Source: Candidatus Melainabacteria bacterium (GTDB taxonomy: Bacteria; Cyanobacteriota; Vampirovibrionia; Obscuribacterales; Obscuribacteraceae). From it: DNA of 13,889 bases. A program made the position numbers and the translations under genes. Shown in pieces: positions 1 through 7,000 of the stretch (positions within the stretch are counted from its first letter, which is position 1; the number at the start of each line of letters is the position of its first letter). The DNA lies in the NCBI GenBank assembly GCA_014380105.1, contig JACMKL010000718.1:1-13889 (forward strand). Reading direction: 5' to 3'. The notes under the pieces were generated by a model. That model saw nothing but the letters and a program-made list of their open reading frames with translations, was not told where the DNA came from and did not search any database.

Positions 1-966
1 GTGCGTGGATTCGATGCTGCCCTTATGAAGCAGAGAGAATCTACAGGTAATTTTCGCATGTACAATCTCGGACCAGACGATGGCACAGTCTTTGTGATGT
101 TCAATATGTCCAGACGAACTTCTCCAAAAACCAAGAAGCCTTATGTTAATCCGATAAAACAAGCCTGGTTCAATGACGCACACTTCAGGCAAGCGGTCAG
201 TCACGCCATTAGCAGAAAACGCCTGGTCGACAATATCATGCGAGGAGTTGGCTTGCAGCTCTACACCGCGCAGTCCCCAGCTTCGCTGTATTTCAACAAA
301 TCTCTAAAGCCGTTCCCACAAAACCTCAATTATAGTCGCGAGCTTCTGAAGCGCGGTGGCTATGTGTTTAAGGACGGTCAACTTTATGACAAAGACAAAA
401 ATCCTATTGAATTTACGCTAACTACAAATGCTGGCAATACATCACGCGATGCCACCTGCGTAATGATTGCAAACGACTTAAAAGAGCTCGGCATGAAGGT
501 CAATTATCAACCGATCGAGTTCAACGTACTGATCGATAAAACCGCTGAGAGCCTTGATTGGCAAGCTGTGGTGATGGGTTTGACTGGTGACAAAATCGAG
601 CCATACAATGGCGCCAATGTCTGGAAATCAGAAGGGCGAATTCATATGTTCGATCAACGATTGCCGGATAAAGATGGAGTGACGCGCGTCAAAGATGCTA
701 GAGACTGGGAAAAAGAAATTGATTCTTGCTTCGACCTTGGTGCCACCACATTCGACGAAAAACTAAGGCACAAATATTTTGATCGCTATCAGGAAATAGT
801 CTACGAACAACAGCCATTCATCTATCTCTCCTGCATATTGGACATTTCTGCCGCTAGTAACAAAATTGGAAATTACAAACCTACTCCATTGGGCATTTCT
901 TACACACCAAGAGGAAGCTTCCACAATATTGAAGAAATTTACATGAAGAAGGGAGTGCACAAGTAA
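1..966 (+). CDS. ABC transporter substrate-binding protein, family 5 (peptide/nickel type), 5'-truncated
   Basis: This is the C-terminal part of an extracytoplasmic solute-binding protein that captures oligopeptides or similar solutes and delivers them to the membrane permeases. The frame is open from the first base and the 321 visible residues are about half to two thirds of the usual 500-600, so the true start and signal peptide lie left of the window; the GTG at position 1 is probably internal. Family-5 signatures include the segment with WFNDAHFRQAVSHAISR (about residues 56-72), matching the conserved 'FRQAlsyAIDR' region, then the second-lobe region with ANDLKELGMKVNYQPIEF and a C-terminal stretch around EQQPFIYLS. 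The stop overlaps the next start by one base (TAATG), so it is in the same operon as the two permeases. Substrate cannot be told from sequence; peptide is the default family call. Confidence 0.9.
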   Translation: MRGFDAALMKQRESTGNFRMYNLGPDDGTVFVMFNMSRRTSPKTKKPYVNPIKQAWFNDAHFRQAVSHAISRKRLVDNIMRGVGLQLYTAQSPASLYFNKSLKPFPQNLNYSRELLKRGGYVFKDGQLYDKDKNPIEFTLTTNAGNTSRDATCVMIANDLKELGMKVNYQPIEFNVLIDKTAESLDWQAVVMGLTGDKIEPYNGANVWKSEGRIHMFDQRLPDKDGVTRVKDARDWEKEIDSCFDLGATTFDEKLRHKYFDRYQEIVYEQQPFIYLSCILDISAASNKIGNYKPTPLGISYTPRGSFHNIEEIYMKKGVHK

Positions 967-1934
967 TGTCACCCATTCTCTACATGTTCAAAAGATTTAT
1001 ACAAGCAGTGCCTCTGCTCATCATTATTTCTGTAATGAGTTTTACGATGCTCAAATTATCACCTGTCGATCCGCTTGCCCACCTGAAGGCTAATCCGGCT
1101 ATCTCACAAGCCGCTATTAAGGCTGAAGAAGAGCGGCTCGGTCTCAACAAGCCAGCACCAGTTCAGTACGTGATCTGGCTCACCAATCTTTTGAAAGGTG
1201 ATCTTGGCGTCTCAACATCGGGAAGTTCGGTCTCCAATCTGCTACTCAACCGGGCGGGCAACACCCTTATCCTGAGCTTCCTCAGCCTATTCTTTACGTG
1301 GTTGATAGCCGCTCCGGCTGGCGTTTATGCGGCGGTATATCGTGGTCAGTGGATAGACAAGTTATTCGGCATGATAACGGCAATAGGCATGTCCATGCCG
1401 ACATTTCTACTTGCACTACTTCTTCTGATGGTGGCACTTGCAACCCGCGCTTTGCCGATTGGTGGCTTGACCAGTCCGAATTTTTACGAATTAGATCCTC
1501 TGCGGCAAGTCCTGGACATGGCTCACCATCTGATTATTCCAGTTGCAGTACTGACTTTTGTAAACCTGGCACATGTACAAAGACAGATGCGTGCGAATCT
1601 GTTGGACGTCTACAGGGCAGAATATGTTCGCACTGCAAGAGCAAAAGGCCTGCCGGAAAATGTAGTCATTTTCAGACATGCACTGCGCAATGCCATCAAT
1701 CCATTGATCACAATGCTCGGCTTTGAATTTGCTTATTTATTGAGTGGAGCTGCTTTGACGGAGACAGTTCTCGCTTACCCTGGGCTGGGAAGATTGACAC
1801 TGGAAGCGGTTCTCACAAAAGACATGAATTTAGTGATGGCGTCATTGATGCTGGGCTCTCTCATGCTCATACTCGGCAATCTCTTTGCTGATGTTCTTCT
1901 CAAATACGCAGATCCTCGGATAACGCTGGAATAG
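966..1934 (+). CDS. ABC transporter permease, DppB/OppB-like
   Basis: Inner-membrane permease subunit of a peptide/nickel-type ABC importer, 322 residues, a normal length for DppB (about 310-340). The N-terminal helix (residues about 10-30) is followed by the family-typical extracytoplasmic segment with RLGLNKPAPVQYVIWL and GDLGVS. Further hydrophobic stretches lie at about 98-125, 134-160, 186-203, 245-268 and 288-311. The cytoplasmic EAA loop that docks the ATPase is clear at about residues 219-243 (EYVRTARAKGLPENVVIFRH). The end, with ETVLAYPGLGRL and YADPRI, is also typical. The start overlaps the stop of the binding-protein gene (TAATG), and AAGGGAG at 949-955 can serve as ribosome-binding site. 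It should pair with the DppC-like permease that starts two bases after its stop. Confidence 0.95.
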   Translation: MSPILYMFKRFIQAVPLLIIISVMSFTMLKLSPVDPLAHLKANPAISQAAIKAEEERLGLNKPAPVQYVIWLTNLLKGDLGVSTSGSSVSNLLLNRAGNTLILSFLSLFFTWLIAAPAGVYAAVYRGQWIDKLFGMITAIGMSMPTFLLALLLLMVALATRALPIGGLTSPNFYELDPLRQVLDMAHHLIIPVAVLTFVNLAHVQRQMRANLLDVYRAEYVRTARAKGLPENVVIFRHALRNAINPLITMLGFEFAYLLSGAALTETVLAYPGLGRLTLEAVLTKDMNLVMASLMLGSLMLILGNLFADVLLKYADPRITLE

Positions 1935-1936
1935 AC

Positions 1937-3052
1937 ATGGCAACCATCGAAGCACCATCAGCAAAAGCCGTTGTCGGTCTGAGAAAGACTGCCATGAAAA
2001 AACTGTGGCGCGACCCTGTAGCGCGAATTGCATTGATTGTGCTGGCACTCTTTTACATAGCCGCATTCTTTGCTGATTTGCTTACGCCTTATAGTATGCA
2101 TTTCAACGATCCGGATCTAGCCAACGCGCCTCCTACAACAGTCCACTTTTATGACGAATCTCACAAATTTTGCGGACCTTTTGTATATTCAGTTGAAAGA
2201 GCCTTTGATCCAACTACGTTTCAACAAACCTACACAGAGAATAAATCGAAGCCCTATCCGGTCAAATTTTTAATTCCCGGCGAAGAATACAAACTGTTAG
2301 GTTTCATTCCAATGAATTTACATTTATTTGGTGTAGAACCGCCTGCTCGGCTGTTTCTAATTGGCTCAGACATCAACGGCAGAGACAATTTCTCACGCCT
2401 ATTCTATGGTGCTCAGAAAAGTTTGACGATCGGATTTCTCGGTCTCTTCATCGCATTTCCAATCGGCATCATATATGGTGGCGTAGCGGGATTCGCAGGC
2501 GGCATGGTCGACAATGTGATGATGAGAATTGCAGAAGCAATCATGTCGATACCAAGCTTTTACTTACTAATTGCCCTCGCTGCAATACTGCCGCCTGAGA
2601 TGACGAGCTCGCAGCGATTCGCTTTGATTACGGTTATTCTCTCATTCATAAGTTGGGCTGGACTGGCGCGAGTTATTCGCGGCATGGTCCTGTCAATTAG
2701 AGAAGAGGAATTCGTCCAGGCGGCTGCAGCCATCGGCTTGCCTGAATTTCAGAATATCATTCGCCACGTCCTTCCTCAAACGGCGAGTTTCATCATTGTC
2801 TCGGCGACGCTACAAGTGCCTAATTTTATTCTCTCGGAAAGTGGACTGAGCTTTATTGGTCTCGGCATTCAACAACCTGATGCCAGTTGGGGCAACATGC
2901 TAAAAGCCGCTTTAGATAACGTTAACGACCTTCTCAATCAGCCGTGGCTGATTGCGCCAGGCATTTTGATTTTCATTACGATTCTCTGCTTCAACAGCAT
3001 TGGAGACGTCCTACGCGACGTCTTAGATCCTAGAATGCAAGGCACGGGGTGA
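1937..3052 (+). CDS. ABC transporter permease, DppC/OppC-like, with extended extracytoplasmic loop
   Basis: Second permease of the importer, 371 residues against roughly 280-310 for the classical DppC/OppC. The N-terminus has the OppC_N-type helix (about residues 29-47). Extra length sits in a long extracytoplasmic stretch at about residues 48-158, containing APPTTVHFYDE, GPFVYSVE and LLGFIPMNLHLFGV, before the conserved 'GTDxxGRDxFSRLxYG' element (here GSDINGRDNFSRLFYG, 143-158). The permease core follows, with the EAA loop at about 256-281 (EEEFVQAAAAIGLPEFQNII) and the ESGLSFIGLGIQQPDASWG signature. The end, RDVLDPRM, is family-typical. The ATG lies two bases after the DppB-like stop, with TGGA just upstream. 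The 3' end overlaps a possible GTG start of the next small gene (GTGA). Long-loop DppC relatives are known to me from several phyla, so the insertion is probably a subfamily trait rather than a fusion. Confidence 0.94.
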   Translation: MATIEAPSAKAVVGLRKTAMKKLWRDPVARIALIVLALFYIAAFFADLLTPYSMHFNDPDLANAPPTTVHFYDESHKFCGPFVYSVERAFDPTTFQQTYTENKSKPYPVKFLIPGEEYKLLGFIPMNLHLFGVEPPARLFLIGSDINGRDNFSRLFYGAQKSLTIGFLGLFIAFPIGIIYGGVAGFAGGMVDNVMMRIAEAIMSIPSFYLLIALAAILPPEMTSSQRFALITVILSFISWAGLARVIRGMVLSIREEEFVQAAAAIGLPEFQNIIRHVLPQTASFIIVSATLQVPNFILSESGLSFIGLGIQQPDASWGNMLKAALDNVNDLLNQPWLIAPGILIFITILCFNSIGDVLRDVLDPRMQGTG

Positions 3053-3063
3053 GTGAGGCAACC

Positions 3064-3276
3064 ATGTACGGTGATTTGAGCTTGTATATTCCGCTTGCAA
3101 TCGTTACGCTTTCAGCAGTAGCGCTGACTTTGTACACGGCATGGAAGCGCCCGGGCGAGGGTTCATATCTTTGCGAAGACTGCAAATTTAACTCGCCAAC
3201 CGACTGCTTGAAAGTCGAAAGACCAGAAGCTTTAATTTGCACTAGCTACAGATCGGTATCGAATCAAAATGAATGA
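3064..3276 (+). CDS. Small membrane-anchored four-cysteine protein, unknown function
   Basis: A 70-residue protein I do not recognise. Residues about 5-27 form one hydrophobic helix, followed directly by K28 R29. By the positive-inside rule the C-terminal part should be cytoplasmic. That part carries four cysteines, C37-x2-C40-x7-C48-x10-C59, in YLCEDCKFNSPTDCLK and ALICTSY, which suggests a minimal zinc-binding knuckle or disulfide fold; no metal site is proven. I chose ATG 3064 because GAGG (3055-3058) is five bases upstream. An in-frame GTG at 3049 overlaps the permease stop as GTGA and would add five residues. The 3' end overlaps the next gene by eight bases. The tight packing suggests translational coupling to the peptide importer and a role tied to the membrane complex, but that is inference. 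Confidence 0.75.
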   Translation: MYGDLSLYIPLAIVTLSAVALTLYTAWKRPGEGSYLCEDCKFNSPTDCLKVERPEALICTSYRSVSNQNE

Positions 3277-3652
3277 TGTCGAACTCAAATCAATGGAAAT
3301 TCGCCGCACTGCTTTTGATGTACTCGAAGGCAAAGTAGATATTGTTGAATTGCAGAAGCAATTGCATATTATTGAGCGCCACACGCCAGAGCAACTCGAC
3401 AGTGTGGTGAAACAGTTAGAAGAGGATAATGGGCGCTGGTCTGAGACTGCAGGTTTGCCCCACATATATGTGCAACGCGACGCAAAAAGCCGCGTTCAGA
3501 CTGTCACATTTGAGTCTACAGGCAAAAATACAGGTTCACAAAAACCCAAATCAATTATCTGGAGATCAGATCACAGCGAAATTATTTGGGTTGAGGATTT
3601 TGCAAAAGACCTCGCTAAAAGCCCTGAACAAGAAAATGAGAAAGCAGAATAA
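3269..3652 (+). CDS. Small acidic soluble protein, unknown function
   Basis: A 127-residue protein with no signal peptide and no membrane segment. I do not recognise a family. The N-terminal half (about residues 9-52) looks helical and charged (EGKVDIVELQKQLHIIE, then PEQLDSVVKQLEED), compatible with a short helical hairpin or coiled coil. The middle and C-terminal half alternate hydrophobic and polar residues (IYVQRD, VQTVTFES, SIIWRSDHSEIIWVEDF), compatible with a small beta sheet, and the tail is acidic. The start overlaps the preceding gene by eight bases, with no strong Shine-Dalgarno, which suggests coupled translation; an in-frame ATG at 3293 is an alternative start. It is the last gene before the hairpin at 3666-3706, so it closes the importer operon. 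Coding is supported by context and protein-like composition only. Confidence 0.7.
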   Translation: MNDVELKSMEIRRTAFDVLEGKVDIVELQKQLHIIERHTPEQLDSVVKQLEEDNGRWSETAGLPHIYVQRDAKSRVQTVTFESTGKNTGSQKPKSIIWRSDHSEIIWVEDFAKDLAKSPEQENEKAE

Positions 3653-3665
3653 TCCGAAATGCTAC

Positions 3666-3706
3666 AAACCCCTCTGCCAGTTCACACACCGGGCTCAGAG
3701 GGGTTT
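3666..3706. terminator. Strong bidirectional hairpin terminator ending the importer operon
   Basis: AAACCCCTCTG (3666-3676) and CAGAGGGGTTT (3696-3706) form a perfect 11-bp stem around a 19-base loop. The hairpin starts 13 bases after the stop of the last importer gene. Because the stem ends in AAA/TTT on both strands, each direction sees a short U run at the base of the hairpin; there is no longer T tract. It could also end a leftward transcript from the promoter at 3837-3865. Confidence 0.75.
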
Positions 3707-3830
3707 GCTCCTAAGTTTGCGTACCTAGAGCGTATGTTGTCTTCGTACACCGATGCGCTTTTCGAAGTGTTTATAATCGGGTCCAGATGGTGGCCCGCTT
3801 GCCTGATAAGCTGTCGGTTTCCGTCGATCT
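3666..3830 (-). ncRNA. Candidate small RNA in the convergent intergenic region
   Basis: Inferred from position only. A strong minus-strand promoter (-35 at 3865-3860, -10 at 3842-3837) would start a transcript near 3830, and the nearest strong terminator on that strand is the 11-bp hairpin at 3706-3666, giving about 165 nt. The predicted transcript has no ATG. Its longest GTG-started frame is about 22 codons and has no ribosome-binding site. A local stem is visible at 3797-3778 (CGGGCC / GG-CCCG with a one-base bulge). It does not match 6S RNA, tmRNA, SRP RNA, RNase P RNA or a c-di-GMP riboswitch as far as I can tell by eye. Confidence 0.35.
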
Positions 3831-3836
3831 GAAATA

Positions 3837-3865
3837 ATTATATGCCGTTCCCAAGTGGCGGTCAA
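3837..3865 (-). promoter_or_regulatory. Sigma-70-type promoter reading leftward, orphan
   Basis: On the minus strand TTGACC (3865-3860) and a perfect TATAAT (3842-3837) are separated by exactly 17 bases. This is the closest match to the housekeeping consensus that I see in any gap of this window. No protein gene lies downstream on that strand within the window before genes of the opposite strand, so the likely product is a noncoding RNA or an antisense transcript against the end of the importer operon. Confidence 0.55.
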
Positions 3866-3867
3866 GA

Positions 3868-3886
3868 TGGTTAAGGGAAGATTAAG
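3868..3886 (-). promoter_or_regulatory. Possible activator site: two 11-bp-phased CTTAA repeats next to the -35 box
   Basis: On the minus strand CTTAATCT (3886-3879) and CTTAACCA (3875-3868) are direct repeats starting 11 bases apart, immediately upstream of the TTGACC at 3865. Direct repeats phased at one helical turn beside a -35 element are the classic layout for OmpR/PhoB-family response regulators, and the half-site resembles the cyanobacterial Pho-box half-site (YTTAACCT type). Only two good half-sites are visible, whereas Pho boxes usually have more, so the assignment is tentative. Confidence 0.3.
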
Positions 3887-3904
3887 GCAAACCAGTAAGT
3901 GAAT

Positions 3905-3935
3905 CTGGAAAACCACAGCAGATGTGTGGTTCCAG
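3905..3935. other. Imperfect hairpin in the gap, function unclear
   Basis: CTGG (3905-3908) plus AACCACA (3911-3917) pair with TGTGGTT (3925-3931) plus CCAG (3932-3935), giving 11 bp with an AA bulge and a 7-base loop. On the plus strand it is followed by CAATTTT; on the minus strand no T tract follows. It may be a weak terminator for the large signalling gene or part of an untranslated tail. Confidence 0.35.
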
Positions 3936-3976
3936 CAATTTTCGTGATATAGAAATTATCGTCAATTGTATATATA

Positions 3977-3995
3977 GGTAGAATTCAATTCTGCC
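3977..3995. terminator. Possible weak terminator of the large signalling gene
   Basis: GGTAGAAT (3977-3984) and ATTCTGCC (3988-3995) form an 8-bp stem with one G-T pair and a TCA triloop. It begins about 31 bases past the stop of the minus-strand signalling gene and is followed on that strand by TATATATA rather than a clean U run, so termination would be weak. Confidence 0.3.
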
Positions 3996-4025
3996 TGGAG
4001 AAACTATCGAACACTCGCTGCGCTA

Positions 4026-7000
4026 TTAAGGCAGAGTTTCTTTCTGGAGCACTGTGAGCAAAAATTTGACGAGACGAGGGTCAAACTTTCTGCCCGAGTC
4101 ATCCTGAATTTGCTTAATTGCTTCTTGCTTCGACAAACACTTTCTATAAGGTCGGTCGCTGGTCATCGCGACATATGCATCGACAAGAGAAATAATTCTA
4201 GATTCAAGTGGAATTTCTTCGTTCTTTAGACCCTTCGGATAACCACTTCCATCCCAGTGTTCGTGCAACGCTTCAATAACGGTGCTCAATTTGTACAACA
4301 TCTTGGACGGCTCTAAGAATTTTGCACCAAGAGACGGAACGCGTCTAATTTGATCCATCTCGTCTTGATCGAGTGGACCATTTTTATTGAGCAATTCTGC
4401 GTCAATCGAAAGTTTGCCGATATTACTGAATGCGGCTGACAATGAAACCAGCTCAGCATGCTCTTTTGAAAGCCTCAATGATTGAGCGATACTATTGGCA
4501 TAAGTGTATGCACGAGGCGAACGATCGCTGCCGTACGCATCTTTTTCATCAATACTTTTCACGATTTGAGCGATGATACCAAGAATGCCTTTCTCATTTG
4601 CAAGCACCATATCAACGCTCGGCGCCTGAGTCTTAGGTACAGGCACAGGAACTTCGGCTTCAGGAAGCGTGATTATCGTACCTGGTGGCACTGTATTTTC
4701 CAGATCTCTTTCTTTCTGCGCTGCCGCGGCAGCGAGATTTTCAGTCAAACTAGGCATCAAGTCTTCAATAACAGAACAGACTTGATTTCTGCCTCTATGT
4801 TTTGCCAGATAGAGAGCCTGGTCAGCGAGTTCCTGCAATTTATCCTTATCTTGCGCATCTCCAGGGAAAGTCGCAAGTCCAAGGGAGGCCGTCACCAGAC
4901 CAACACCATCCACTGGTTTTGCTCTAATTGCCGCGCAAATTCGCTCTGCCACCATTCGTGCATTTTCTCTATCAGTTTCAGGCAACAGGACAACGAATTC
5001 TTCACCACCAAATCGTCCGACGGTGTCAACGTCACGAATGCTGCGCTTCATCACGTTAGCAATATGTTTGATAGCGATGTCACCAAAGTGGTGACCTAAG
5101 CTGTCATTGATTTTCTTAAGGAAGTCGAGGTCGACGATGATGTAGGAAAATGGGTGACCGAAGCGTTGATAACGGTCGATTTCTTTGCCTAATTGCTCAT
5201 TAAAATAGCGACGGTTGAACAAGCCAGTCATCGGATCTGTGACAGCTTGACGCTCAACTTGAGCGAACAGCTCCGCGTGCGATACCACAACGGCCACTCT
5301 GTCCGACAGGTCGGTGACCATGTGAACATCATTTTTAGGGAACGGGGTCTCACGCTCGGAAGAAACCAGACACAAACCGGCTTTAAAATTACCCGCATGT
5401 ACCAGTGGAAATAGAGTCGCACTCTTCAGTCCATCAGGTATCTCTACATTTCGACCTGCCAATTTTTCATTGATTTGATCAGCAGTCAAAAATACCTTTT
5501 GCTCTTTTTTCAAATCATCAAGACTGGCAAGTAAAAGCTGTTCACCAAAGTTTGGTGGGGTAGTCTCTTCAGCAATCACACCAGATTCACCGATTTCATC
5601 AGGTGACTGAATTGCTTTTGCAGGAGGTGGTTCAAGTCCGGCAGTTTTTGATTTCGAAAAAACTTCATCCTGTGAATCAAACAACGAAACAACGCAAAGT
5701 GACAAGCCAAAATATTGATACAGAGACTCAACAAGAGTTTCCATAATTTGGTCGACTTCTTTGAGAGATTGACGAATTTCGTTCGAAACTCTGTTGATAA
5801 GGGCAGAACGCGCTTGCTCTGCGCGAATCATAGTAATTGCTTGCTCTGCTCGAATAACATTGGAAAGGTGACCGGCAATCGTTAATCCCAGTTCTCTATC
5901 TTGAGGACGGAATTGTGGTTTGTTGGGCAGTCTTTGCCACAAGCCAATTACGCCAAGCCTTTCGCCTTCTGAGATGAGAGGCAAAACCAGTGCCATATCA
6001 TGTGCAAAGAATTTGTCGCCCTTACGAGTGAATTCCGCGTTTACAATTTTTCCTCGACCCGATTCAAAAACAGCAACGAACGGATTGTCCTTGTTGTTCA
6101 TATCAACAAGCGAGTGACCACCGCCCTTAATTTGCGCCTTAAGGACATTATCTTCGGGGTTGAACAAATAAATTTGTGAATGCGTAAAGCCCATGTGCTC
6201 TGCCACGAGCATAACTGATTTGACGAGTGATTCTTCTGTAGATTGACCACGCGAATCGCGGAACAAACTCGCAATCTCATTAATGAGTTTCATTTCGCGA
6301 GCGTCCATTTCAATCTTCGATTGGTCAAAAGATTGTTGAACAACAACCGAAAGCATTTCGGCTACGCTCTGCAAAATAACTGCATCATGACGGCTCCACT
6401 CGCGCGGTCCGCTACATTGCTGCAATTCCAAGAATCCCGAAAAAATGCCTCGCGATCGCAACTGAACCATCAATCTGCCGCGCACTTCACCCAATTCAAT
6501 CAGGGACGAAAGTGTGGGAGACATCTTGTGCAAATTGGTGTCGTGAGATGTATCAGGAATACTGATCACACCGGCACCAGATTCATCTGGGAAGCGCGAA
6601 AGAAATTCTAAAACGATCGCGGTCGATTCTTGCGAGCCCAGTTGGTTTCCAACAAAGCAAGTGTGACCACTGGTTGCAAATTCATTCGTGACAGCAAGTT
6701 GATCGCCGACAACTTGCCAAATCAAGCCTCTCTCGGCTTGTACGACCTGAGTGAGCGTTTCAATCGCATACTGCAAAATTGAGGTGAGGTCGCTCGAATG
6801 ACGCAATTGACCAATAATGTCACTGATAATTGCTTGCGCTGGCACTGGAATTATCGACTCAACGGTTTGAACTTCTTCGCCACCTAAAGTCTGACGAAGC
6901 CCACGCAGAGCTGAAGGACGAGGCGCTCCGTCATTGCCCAGTTCGGCTCCGGCTTGTGAACCAATATCATCCGATACTTCAAATTCGGAATTGGCAGCTC

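Noticed and set aside
1298..1726. A 142-codon open frame inside the DppB-like permease
   Set aside because: It is an out-of-frame shadow within a clearly conserved membrane protein gene; its product is a Cys/Ser/Arg-rich jumble.
3772..3777. TATAAT on the plus strand in the convergent gap
   Set aside because: No -35 match lies at 15-19 bases upstream, and no gene follows on that strand; the minus-strand promoter nearby is much better.
3781..3871. GTCCAGATGGT (3781-3791) and GTCAAGATGGT (3861-3871), near-identical and 80 bases apart
   Set aside because: One 11-base match with a mismatch is expected by chance in a gap of this length, and nothing else repeats around it.
3725..3916. A 63-codon minus-strand open frame in the convergent gap
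   Set aside because: Its start lies upstream of the promoter at 3837-3865, it has no ribosome-binding site, and the predicted transcript contains no ATG.
4482..5099. A 205-codon plus-strand open frame opposite the cyclase domain
   Set aside because: It lies wholly within the conserved GGDEF/HD-GYP coding region on the other strand, and its translation is rich in Arg, His, Ser and Cys with no recognisable motif.
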